DNA from: Hyphomicrobiales bacterium
Lineage (GTDB): Bacteria > Pseudomonadota > Alphaproteobacteria > Rhizobiales > JAJFHR01
Assembly: GCA_021775515.1 (NCBI GenBank)
Contig: JAJFHR010000247.1
Span: forward strand, 1 to 6,623
DNA length: 6,623 bases
Direction of reading: 5' to 3'
A program made the position numbers and the translations under genes. This document shows positions 1 to 5,945 of this stretch, one piece after another; the first letter of the stretch is position 1; every line of letters begins with the position of its first letter. The notes under the pieces are model-generated. The model was not told where the DNA came from. It did not search any database and saw nothing but the letters and a program-made list of their open reading frames with translations.

Positions 1-1
1 C

Positions 2-580
2 CACAAAACCGAAAATGTCGACAGAGAAAAGACCATAAGTGCACGCAATACGCTTTTTGAGATCAATCCGCATGTGAAATCAATTCTTCACACCTGTCGC
101 ATAACAGCTCGAAACGCGCTGGAGATCATCGGCGATTATGACATTGTTGCAGACGGTTCCGATAATTTTTCGACCAGATATTTAATGAATGATGCCTGTT
201 ACTTTGCCAAGAAGCCTCTTGTTTCAGCAGCCGTTGGGCAATTTGAAGGTCAGATAACGACATTCAGGTCTTATGAAACCGGGAGCGACGGTAATCCCAA
301 TCCGAACTACCGCTGCCTTTATCCCGACGCTCCACCTCCGGGAACCGTGCCTACCTGCGAAGAAGCCGGTATTATTGGCGCACTCACCGGCATACTGGGC
401 AGTCTTCAAGCCATGGAAGTGCTCAAGGAAGTATTAGGGATAGGCGACAGTCTGGTAGGGCGGTTGCTGCTGTTTGATGGCCTGTCTACCAGATGGCAGG
501 AAGTGAGCTATAAATGGGATGAAAACAACGCTTTAAGTGGACATAAACCAACCATTCAGGACCTGTCCGGCCACGCTTGA
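2..580 (+). CDS. moeB: MoeB/ThiF-type E1-like adenylyltransferase, 3' part (5' end outside window)
   Basis: Partial gene, open from the first bases of the window; 192 codons plus stop are visible. It belongs to the HesA/MoeB/ThiF family, whose MoeB members adenylate the C-terminal glycine of the MoaD subunit of molybdopterin synthase before sulfur transfer (cytoplasmic, molybdenum cofactor synthesis). Visible motifs in family order: the SAR...INPHV stretch near the left edge, the DGSDN metal/ATP-site motif (Asp codon at 161-163), EGQIT, YRC, VPTCEEAG (Cys codon at 356-358), GSLQAMEVLK and a C-terminal PTIQDLS. The N-terminal nucleotide-binding glycine motif would lie upstream of the window. 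The protein ends directly after the adenylation domain, with no rhodanese domain. The zinc-binding CxxC pairs of E. coli MoeB are absent: the first is NYRC and the C-terminal pair is missing. A GTG at 74 is an internal codon, since homology continues upstream of it. ThiF-like thiamine or other E1-type roles cannot be fully excluded. Confidence 0.88.
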   Translation, partial: HKTENVDREKTISARNTLFEINPHVKSILHTCRITARNALEIIGDYDIVADGSDNFSTRYLMNDACYFAKKPLVSAAVGQFEGQITTFRSYETGSDGNPNPNYRCLYPDAPPPGTVPTCEEAGIIGALTGILGSLQAMEVLKEVLGIGDSLVGRLLLFDGLSTRWQEVSYKWDENNALSGHKPTIQDLSGHA

Positions 581-612
581 CGTTACCCGGTCGGCAAATT
601 CGTGGGAAATAT

Positions 613-641
613 CCCGGTATACTTCAAACGGTCATACCCGG
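613..641. terminator. possible bidirectional hairpin between convergent genes
   Basis: The sequence CCCGGTAT (613-620) can pair with ATACCCGG (634-641), with one internal mismatch and a 13-nt loop. It lies exactly between the convergent stop codons of the moeB-like gene and the hydroxyacid dehydrogenase. There is no run of T on either strand, so intrinsic termination is uncertain. Read directly from the sequence; function inferred from position. Confidence 0.28.
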
Positions 642-642
642 T

Positions 643-1635
643 CTAAAGCATCGCCAGGACGACCCGGTCCGGTGGCGTATGACCATCAATGAACGTTTTT
701 ATATTGATGATCACTTTTTCTCCCATATCGATGCGCCCTTCGATTGTCGCAGAGCCCATGTGAGGCAAAAGTAATACCCGGCGGTTTCGAATAAGTTTGG
801 GGTTTACTGCAGGCTCATGTTCAAAAACATCAAGTCCGGCGCCGGCGATTTCTTCGGCCTCCAACATCCGGGCCAAAGCGTTTTCATCGATCACTTCCCC
901 ACGCGCTGTATTTACAATATAGGCGGTGGGCTGAATGAGCCTGAGCCGGCGAGCCGACAACAGATGATAGGTTGCCGGCGTATGTGGGCAGTTTACCGAG
1001 ATAATGTCCATGCGGGCCAGCATCTGGTCGAGACTCTCCCAATAAGTTGCTTCGAGTTCGTCCTCAATTGACTGTGCTACGCGGTTGCGGTTGTGATAAT
1101 GGATCGACAACCCAAATGCTTTTGCCCGGCGGGCCACAGCCTGGCCAATCCGGCCCATGCCGATAATGCCAAGACGCTTGCCAAAAATTCTATTGCCCAG
1201 CATCCATGTCGGTGACCAACCTTTCCAGGAAGCCTTGTCTTCGGAAATTACTGCTGCACCTTCCGTAATCCGGCGGGGAACCGCCAAAATCAATGCCATG
1301 GTCATATCAGCGGTATCTTCAGTGAGAACTCCCGGCGTGTTGGTTACGGTAATTCCGCGAGCCTGGGCGGTCCCAACATCGATATTATCAACGCCGGTAC
1401 CAAAATTGGCGATTAACTTCAGGTTGGGCCCTGCCTGCGAGATAATGGATTTGTCTATCTTGTCGGTGACCGTCGGCACTAAAACGTCGGCTTCCTTGAC
1501 AGCAGCGACAAGTTGCGCATGATCCATCGGTTCATCGTCCAAATTCAATCGCGTATCAAATAGCTCTCGCATGCGGGTTTCTACGACATCGGGCAATTTT
1601 CGCGTTACAATTACTAATGGCTTTTGACTGCTCAT
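643..1635 (-). CDS. D-isomer-specific 2-hydroxyacid dehydrogenase, probably glyoxylate/hydroxypyruvate reductase
   Basis: 330-residue NAD(P)-dependent cytoplasmic dehydrogenase of usual family length. An N-terminal substrate-binding part (about 1-105, with NFGTGVDNID at 77-86) is followed by a Rossmann domain with GMGRIG at 159-164 and a return to the substrate domain at the C-terminus. The catalytic set is intact: Arg245 in NTARGE, Glu274 in DVFEHEP and His292 in LPHMGSAT. The PHxGSAT motif and the tryptophan-rich loop near residues 137-144 resemble glyoxylate/hydroxypyruvate reductases more than D-lactate or 3-phosphoglycerate dehydrogenases, and there is no C-terminal ACT domain. The likely reaction is reduction of glyoxylate to glycolate or hydroxypyruvate to glycerate, but exact substrate and cofactor cannot be read from sequence. 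The ATG start is supported by a GGAG ribosome-binding site (1641-1644) five bases upstream. It converges with the moeB-like gene and is divergent from the SH3 protein gene. Confidence 0.92.
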   Translation of the reverse strand: MSSQKPLVIVTRKLPDVVETRMRELFDTRLNLDDEPMDHAQLVAAVKEADVLVPTVTDKIDKSIISQAGPNLKLIANFGTGVDNIDVGTAQARGITVTNTPGVLTEDTADMTMALILAVPRRITEGAAVISEDKASWKGWSPTWMLGNRIFGKRLGIIGMGRIGQAVARRAKAFGLSIHYHNRNRVAQSIEDELEATYWESLDQMLARMDIISVNCPHTPATYHLLSARRLRLIQPTAYIVNTARGEVIDENALARMLEAEEIAGAGLDVFEHEPAVNPKLIRNRRVLLLPHMGSATIEGRIDMGEKVIINIKTFIDGHTPPDRVVLAML

Positions 1636-1697
1636 TTGTGCTCCAGTATGACGGAATTTAGATCGTATTAACCTAAAAAAGAGACATTAAGAGTTGT

Positions 1698-1703
1698 ATT
1701 ATA
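1698..1703 (-). promoter_or_regulatory. candidate -10 element of the hydroxyacid dehydrogenase gene
   Basis: A perfect TATAAT on the minus strand lies 62 bp upstream of the dehydrogenase start, which would leave a leader of roughly 55 nt holding the GGAG site. No good -35 hexamer is seen at 16-18 bp. Two direct copies of TAAGAGTT (plus strand 1688-1695 and 1704-1711) flank it, 16 bp apart. The surrounding region is AT-rich, so a chance match is possible. Confidence 0.35.
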
Positions 1704-1738
1704 TAAGAGTTTCACGTTCTTAGGGTTTTATCTACCAG

Positions 1739-2443
1739 ATGCATCGCTCAACACAAAGCAACATATCATCTAAAAACACCAACCATCGAATTGACAAAAT
1801 GATGCGCCATGGTTTGCCTTGGATTATGAACAAAAGCAACATGTTGATGAAAGCGACACTTTCGTTTCAGGGTACCTACAGGCTGGCGATATTTCTGGCT
1901 GCAGCATTTGTCGTCGGTGGAGCCGTATTCCTGATCATATCATCGCGGGCCACGCTCAGGGCCAATGAAGACCAGGCGGTACAGACCGCCGCCCTGGAAA
2001 AGCGCGCAACGGCCACCAGCGGCCGACCCCTTCCCCGGTTTGTCAGCCTCAAAAATTCGCGGGTGAATGTCAGGCGCGGCCCTAGCAGGGACTACCAGGT
2101 AGCTTGGGTTTTTGTGCGAAAAGACCTGCCGATTGAAATTATCGCAGAATTTGAACAATGGCGGCGAATTCGTGACAATGATGGCGCGGAAGGCTGGGTA
2201 TTCCACGCTCTGCTTGGCCGCAAACGAACTGCGCTGATCACGCCGTGGCGAACAAACGACGGCACGGTTAAGCTGTATGACGCCAAAGGGCAGACGGAAA
2301 ATATTGTTGCTCTGGCCCAACCCGGCGCCATGGGAAGTGTCGACACCTGTGACGGCAAATGGTGCAGATTTTCCTCGCAAGGATATTCTGGCTGGCTACC
2401 TCAAAAAATGCTTTGGGGGGTTTATCCCGGCGAAAGGTTTTAG
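1739..2443 (+). CDS. membrane-anchored bacterial SH3 (SH3b) domain protein
   Basis: 234 residues from the first ATG. One hydrophobic segment (about 49-68) is preceded by basic residues and followed by a low-complexity linker, so the rest is probably periplasmic, held by an N-terminal anchor or released after an uncleaved or cleaved signal. Residues about 101-165 form an SH3 type 3 domain: SRVNVRRGPS, then EQWRRIRDNDGAEGWV, the classic RxGPS and GWV marks. A second SH3-like unit at about 174-228 contains CDGKWC (Cys204, Cys209) and GYSGWL. Such proteins usually bind cell-wall peptides or act as envelope adaptors; no enzymatic domain is visible. The start is uncertain: ATG codons also lie at 1799, 1802, 1826, 1841 and 1847, none with a convincing ribosome-binding site. 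A start at 1847 would give 198 residues and a compact signal-anchor. It is divergent from the dehydrogenase and converges with irr. Confidence 0.8.
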   Translation: MHRSTQSNISSKNTNHRIDKMMRHGLPWIMNKSNMLMKATLSFQGTYRLAIFLAAAFVVGGAVFLIISSRATLRANEDQAVQTAALEKRATATSGRPLPRFVSLKNSRVNVRRGPSRDYQVAWVFVRKDLPIEIIAEFEQWRRIRDNDGAEGWVFHALLGRKRTALITPWRTNDGTVKLYDAKGQTENIVALAQPGAMGSVDTCDGKWCRFSSQGYSGWLPQKMLWGVYPGERF

Positions 2444-2512
2444 CGCCTGATCCGCCCCTGTAACATCAGTTGACAGCTACATCCGCGCAAAAACCTCACA
2501 TTGACGCTAAAT

Positions 2513-2962
2513 CTAGGGTTTGGAAATTCCTGCACACGCTTCATAAGGGCGGTTGGACAATCTGACGATTATATCTACACGCGAAACGTTCATGCCGTCA
2601 GGTGCCACAGGAATACCGATAACCTTCATGGTATTATCCGGGATATCCATCAGGCTGTTGTCCGCCTCATTGAAAAAATGATGATGGTCACTGGTGTTGG
2701 TATCAAAATAAGCCTTCGAGCCCTCGACGGCTACTTCTCTCAACAACCCGGCTTCTGTAAACTGGTTCAATGTGTTGTAGACGGTGGCAAGAGAAATGCG
2801 AAAAGACAGGCGTTCTGCCTCTTCGTGCAGCATTTCGGCTGTCACATGCCGGTCTCCAGCCCCAAATAACAACCCAGCCAACGCCACTCTTTGCCGTGTC
2901 GGTCTTAAGCCAACAGTGCGCAGTTTAAATTTAATATCGGTTGTAGGACTGTGTTCAGTCAT
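2513..2962 (-). CDS. irr: Fur-family iron response regulator, Irr type
   Basis: 149-residue cytoplasmic DNA-binding regulator. A Fur-type winged helix occupies about residues 10-80, with LRPTRQRVALAGLLF and the recognition region SLATVYNTLNQFTEAGLL. The dimerisation part carries HHH at 93-95 within TSDHHHFFNEADN, the His-rich motif linked to haem and metal sensing in Irr. The structural-zinc CxxC pairs of classic Fur, Zur and PerR are absent; the only cysteine is Cys143. The N-terminal GCPW-type haem motif of Bradyrhizobium Irr is also absent, as in most other Irr proteins. In alphaproteobacteria Irr represses or activates iron and haem genes when iron is low. The ATG is supported by AGGTGG (2970-2975) seven bases upstream. 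The gene is divergent from fabA, an arrangement I know from rhizobial genomes, which supports the Irr call over Fur or PerR. Confidence 0.88.
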   Translation of the reverse strand: MTEHSPTTDIKFKLRTVGLRPTRQRVALAGLLFGAGDRHVTAEMLHEEAERLSFRISLATVYNTLNQFTEAGLLREVAVEGSKAYFDTNTSDHHHFFNEADNSLMDIPDNTMKVIGIPVAPDGMNVSRVDIIVRLSNRPYEACAGISKP

Positions 2963-3194
2963 TTAACGACCACCTGTGGGAAACTTAACATTCTTCAATA
3001 AAGCATTTATTACGCATATTTCAGCATTTTGCAAACGTTTCGCAACTAGCGCTGGAATTTCCTTGATTTTGATTAATTCTCAGGAAAACCTGAGCAAAGG
3101 CTTTGAGGGATGATGAGGGTGTGTTACGTACGAAAATTGAAAGCTGCCTGTCAGGCATTCGAGTATTTTGGCATCAATTAGAATATAAACTGGC
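2963..3194. promoter_or_regulatory. irr-fabA divergent promoter region with four dyad symmetries
   Basis: This 232-bp region holds no gene. Four inverted repeats are visible: AATAAA-GCA-TTTATT (2997-3011), the imperfect TTGCAAACGTTTCGCAA (3029-3045), CTCAGG-AAAA-CCTGAG (3079-3094) and TGCCTG-T-CAGGCA (3145-3157). For irr, a weak promoter can be drawn on the minus strand: TTGCAA as -35 in the second dyad, then 17 bp, then AATAAA as -10 in the first dyad, each 4 of 6 to consensus. No convincing fabA promoter was found. A full Irr box (TTTAGAA-N3-TTCTAAA, as known in rhizobia) is not present; only a half site TTAGAA occurs at 3178-3183. Confidence 0.55.
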
Positions 3195-3707
3195 ATGATG
3201 ACTGAACAAAAATCTTCATATGACTATGACGACCTGCTGACCTGTGGGCGCGGTGAATTATTTGGACCGGGCAACGCCCAATTGCCGCTGCCGCCGATGT
3301 TAATGTTTGATAGGATTACCCACATCAGCGAAACAGGTGGAGAATTTGGCAAGGGCCAGGTAGTTGCGGAACTCGATATTAAACCCGAATTGTGGTTTTT
3401 CGAATGTCATTTCAAAGGCGATCCTGTCATGCCGGGCTGCCTTGGCCTGGATGCGCTTTGGCAAATGCTCGGATTTTTCCTGGGCTGGCTGGGCGAACCC
3501 GGACGAGGCCGCGCCTTGAGTGTGGGCGAGGTTAAACTTACCGGCATGGTGACGCCGGCGGTTAAAAAGATTGAATTTATTGTTGATCTCAAACGTGTCA
3601 TACGCCGCCGGCTTATATTGGGTACCGGCGAAGGTATATTAAAAGCCGATGGCGAAGTCGCCTATAAGGCATCAGACCTTCGTGTTGGTTTGTTTTCGTC
3701 CGACTAG
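3195..3707 (+). CDS. fabA: 3-hydroxydecanoyl-ACP dehydratase/isomerase FabA
   Basis: 170 residues, the usual FabA length. The cytoplasmic homodimeric hot-dog enzyme dehydrates 3-hydroxyacyl-ACP and isomerises trans-2-decenoyl-ACP to cis-3-decenoyl-ACP, the branch point of anaerobic unsaturated fatty acid synthesis. The active site is intact: His72 in FECHFKGDPVMPGCLG and Asp86 in GCLGLDALWQ, corresponding to E. coli His70 and Asp84. Early LFGPGNAQLPLPPMLMFDRI and late KADGEVAYKASDLRVGLF are also family-typical. FabZ is excluded by length and by the GDPVMPGCLGLDALWQ motif. The start is either ATG 3195 or ATG 3198 (tandem Met codons); neither has a recognisable Shine-Dalgarno sequence, which is odd beside the good sites of fabB and fabI. 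It heads fabA-fabB-fabI and is divergent from irr. Confidence 0.97.
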   Translation: MMTEQKSSYDYDDLLTCGRGELFGPGNAQLPLPPMLMFDRITHISETGGEFGKGQVVAELDIKPELWFFECHFKGDPVMPGCLGLDALWQMLGFFLGWLGEPGRGRALSVGEVKLTGMVTPAVKKIEFIVDLKRVIRRRLILGTGEGILKADGEVAYKASDLRVGLFSSD

Positions 3708-3714
3708 ACTTGAC

Positions 3715-3741
3715 ATAGATGTGGATGCACCAAACATCTAT
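3715..3741 (+). other. hairpin in the fabA-fabB gap
   Basis: A perfect 8-bp inverted repeat, ATAGATGT (3715-3722) and ACATCTAT (3734-3741), encloses an 11-nt loop and begins eight bases after the fabA stop codon. The stem is AT-rich and not followed by a T run, so it is a poor intrinsic terminator. It could stabilise the fabA transcript end, mark a processing site or be an operator for the fabB promoter. Confidence 0.45.
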
Positions 3742-3766
3742 CTTATGCCAGACATAATTTTGCGGT

Positions 3767-3772
3767 TATAAT
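3767..3772 (+). promoter_or_regulatory. candidate internal promoter (-10) for fabB-fabI
   Basis: A perfect TATAAT lies 44 bp before the fabB start, in a 109-bp gap that is long for genes of one operon. No good -35 is present at normal spacing. If used, the leader would be about 35-40 nt and would carry the fabB GAGG site. Such a promoter would let fabB and fabI be expressed apart from fabA. The match alone is modest evidence in AT-rich DNA. Confidence 0.4.
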
Positions 3773-3816
3773 ATTAATTGCCCTATAGCGAACTAAGTGG
3801 GAATTCGAGGTAAAAT

Positions 3817-5034
3817 ATGAGGCGAGTTGCTGTTACCGGAATGGGAATTGTTTCTAGCATCGGCAATAATTCCCAAGAAGTTCTTGCCTCATTAAGAGAA
3901 GCAAAATCCGGTATCGTTGCGGCTGAGGAATACGCAAAACTCGGGTTCAGATGTCAGGTTCACGGTGCACCGCAACTCGACTGGGAAGAAGCTCTGGATC
4001 GCCGGACACGCCGGTTTATGGGGGCAAGCGCTGCCTGGAACTATATTTCCATGGAACAGGCAATTCAGGACGCCGGTCTTGAAAAGGATGAAATCAGCCA
4101 TCCCCGTACCGGTTTAATCATGGGGTCTGGCGGGCCATCAACCAAGACAATCGTCGATTCAGCAGATATCGCGCGCGAAAAAGGCCCCAAGCGAGTTGGG
4201 CCTTTTGCCGTGCCCAAAGCTATGTGCAGCAGTAACTCGGCTGTTCTGTCCACCTCTTTTGGCATTAAAGGTATCAACTATTCAATCTCCTCAGCCTGTG
4301 CGACCTCAAGTCACTGTATCGGCAATGCCGCTGAAATGATCCAATATGGCAAACAAGACATTATGTTTGCCGGTGGCGGCGAAGAGCTTGATTGGGCCTT
4401 GTCGGTCCTGTTTGATGCCATGGGGGCGCTGTCGTCTAATTTTAACGACACTCCGACTACCGCGAGCCGGGCGTATGATGTAAATCGCGATGGCTTCGTT
4501 GTTGCCGCCGGCGCCGGTGTTCTGGTGTTAGAGGAACTTGAACATGCCAAAGCGCGCGGTGCAAAGATTTATGCCGAACTCGTCGGTTATGGAGCCACAT
4601 CAGATGGTTTTGACATGGTGCAGCCATCCGGTGAAGGGGCTGCCCGATGCATGAACATGGCGATGGAGACAGTTGACTGCGGCATTGATTATGTTAATCC
4701 ACATGCCACCTCAACGCCGATCGGCGATGTCCGCGAAATTGAAGCGCTCAAGCAGGTTTTTGGTGATAAAATGCCGCCAATAAGTGCGACAAAATCTCTA
4801 ACCGGCCATTCGCAAGGTGCTGCAGGCGTTCATGAGGCTATTTATTCCCTACTGATGCTGAATAATGACTTTATCTGTGAATCAGCCAATATCGAAGAGC
4901 TTGATCCCGAGATGGCAGGCGTTCCGATCGCGCGGGAAAGAATTGATAATGCTAATCTAAACTGCGTGATGTCGAACAGCTTTGGTTTTGGCGGCACAAA
5001 TGCAGCTCTCGTTTTCAAGCGTCATGACGGATAA
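3817..5034 (+). CDS. fabB: 3-oxoacyl-ACP synthase I (KAS I) FabB
   Basis: 405 residues, normal for FabB. The cytoplasmic thiolase-fold homodimer condenses malonyl-ACP with acyl-ACP and is the KAS able to elongate the cis-unsaturated intermediate made by FabA. The catalytic residues are all in place: nucleophile Cys161 in SSACATSSHCIG, His296 in NPHATSTPIGD, Lys326 and His331 in SATKSLTGHSQGAAG, each two residues before its E. coli FabB counterpart (163, 298, 328, 333). The C-terminal NSFGFGGTNAALVF loop is also typical. FabF (KAS II) is less likely given the fabA neighbour, the HATSTPIGD form where FabF usually has HGTSTPLGD, and the SACATSSHC site. The ATG is preceded by GAGG (3807-3810) with six-base spacing. 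It lies 109 bp after fabA, with a hairpin and a possible internal promoter in the gap, and 49 bp before fabI. Confidence 0.97.
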   Translation: MRRVAVTGMGIVSSIGNNSQEVLASLREAKSGIVAAEEYAKLGFRCQVHGAPQLDWEEALDRRTRRFMGASAAWNYISMEQAIQDAGLEKDEISHPRTGLIMGSGGPSTKTIVDSADIAREKGPKRVGPFAVPKAMCSSNSAVLSTSFGIKGINYSISSACATSSHCIGNAAEMIQYGKQDIMFAGGGEELDWALSVLFDAMGALSSNFNDTPTTASRAYDVNRDGFVVAAGAGVLVLEELEHAKARGAKIYAELVGYGATSDGFDMVQPSGEGAARCMNMAMETVDCGIDYVNPHATSTPIGDVREIEALKQVFGDKMPPISATKSLTGHSQGAAGVHEAIYSLLMLNNDFICESANIEELDPEMAGVPIARERIDNANLNCVMSNSFGFGGTNAALVFKRHDG

Positions 5035-5083
5035 TTCCACAAAAATTGTCAGGCGCAATTAAAGTTTATAGGGCAGGGGCTAG

Positions 5084-5911
5084 ATGACGGTCACTACAGA
5101 CAAGCCGGCACAGGGGCTTATGGCGGGCAAACGTGGCCTGATCATGGGGGTTGCCAACGAGCGGTCAATCGCCTGGGGCATAGCAAAATTCTTAAGCGAT
5201 CACGGCGCGGAACTTGCCTTTACCTATCAGGGCGAAGCGTTTGGCCGGCGGGTCAAACCGCTGGCAAAAAAACTTGGCAGCAATCTGATCTTGCCGTGTG
5301 ATGTCAGCGATGACGATAGCGTGGATTCAGTGTTTAATGCCCTGAAAGACGAGTGGGGATCAATAGATTTTCTCGTCCACGCCATTGCTTTTTCCGACAA
5401 GGACGAGCTTAAGGGCCGCTATGCGGATACCAGCCGGGAGAATTTCATCCAGACCCTGTTGATCTCGTGTTATTCGTTCACTGATATGGCAAAACGGGCA
5501 GCGCAACTTATGCCTAATGGCGGCTCATTGTTGACCCTGACCTATGGCGGGGCTACCCGGGTGATGCCAAACTACAATGTCATGGGTGTGGCAAAGGCTG
5601 CCCTAGAATCAAGCGTGAGATATCTGGCTGCTGATTATGGCGGTGAAAAAATTCGCGTTAACGCCATTTCCGCCGGGCCCATGCGCACCCTTGCCGGGGC
5701 CGGTATTCGTGATGCACGAACCATGTTTAACTTCCAAAAAGAACATTCCCCGCTGCACAGAAGCGTCAGCCTCGAAGATGTTGGCGGTGCAGCCCTTTAT
5801 CTGCTCAGCAATTTGTCTGCCGGCGTAACGGGTGAAATTCATTTTGTCGATGCCGGATACAACATTATCTCCACCCCTCGACCGGAAAGTACAAACGGCA
5901 ACGGAGAGTAA
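5084..5911 (+). CDS. fabI: enoyl-ACP reductase (NADH-type) FabI
   Basis: 275 residues, a short-chain dehydrogenase fold, normal length for alphaproteobacterial FabI. It carries out the last step of each fatty acid elongation cycle, reducing trans-2-enoyl-ACP with NAD(P)H in the cytoplasm. The cofactor region GLIMGVANERSIAWGIA (18-34) is the FabI-type variant of the SDR glycine motif. The catalytic set is Tyr154 (TYGGA), Tyr164 and Lys171 in NYNVMGVAKAALE, the Y-x6-K of FabI. NAISAGPMRTLAGAGI (193-208) is the substrate-binding loop region. The residue at the triclosan-contact position (E. coli Gly93) is Ala102 in HAIAFSDKDEL. Homology begins near residue 12, so the short N-terminal lead is as expected. 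AGGGG at 5075-5079 supports the ATG. It follows fabB by 49 bp and ends 34 bp from the convergent merR. Confidence 0.97.
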   Translation: MTVTTDKPAQGLMAGKRGLIMGVANERSIAWGIAKFLSDHGAELAFTYQGEAFGRRVKPLAKKLGSNLILPCDVSDDDSVDSVFNALKDEWGSIDFLVHAIAFSDKDELKGRYADTSRENFIQTLLISCYSFTDMAKRAAQLMPNGGSLLTLTYGGATRVMPNYNVMGVAKAALESSVRYLAADYGGEKIRVNAISAGPMRTLAGAGIRDARTMFNFQKEHSPLHRSVSLEDVGGAALYLLSNLSAGVTGEIHFVDAGYNIISTPRPESTNGNGE

Positions 5912-5945
5912 TCTTTAAGGCTGCCGGGTGCGCAGAAATTTCTTC

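Noticed and set aside
584..643. Direct repeat TACCCGGTC (584-592 and 635-643) after moeB
   Set aside because: Two short copies only; probably chance or part of the hairpin at 613-641.
577..774. Plus-strand ORF starting at the moeB stop codon
   Set aside because: It mostly covers the antisense of the dehydrogenase C-terminus and has no family resemblance or clear ribosome-binding site.
817..1522. Plus-strand ORFs opposite the hydroxyacid dehydrogenase (817-1071 and 1157-1522)
   Set aside because: They are antisense to a gene with a complete catalytic set and show no recognisable domain.
1940..2380. Minus-strand ORFs (1940-2380 and 2092-2358) opposite the SH3 protein gene
   Set aside because: The plus strand encodes clear SH3b motifs; the minus frames show no domain.
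2439..2511. Long-range inverted repeat TTTAGCG/CGCTAAA next to the convergent stop codons of the SH3 gene and irr
   Set aside because: Only 7 bp with a loop of about 59 nt and no T run; too weak to call a terminator, though its position at both stop codons is neat.
3178..3194. TTAGAATATAAACTGG as an Irr box
   Set aside because: Only one half site (TTAGAA) matches; the second arm TTCTAA is absent.
5387..5392. Ala102 of FabI at the position of E. coli Gly93 as a triclosan-resistance mark
   Set aside because: Staphylococcus aureus FabI has alanine at the equivalent position and is triclosan-sensitive, so alanine alone does not predict resistance.
5912..5945. Possible terminator between fabI and merR (CTGC...GCAG followed by AAATTTCTT)
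   Set aside because: The stem is only 4 bp and the T tract is broken.
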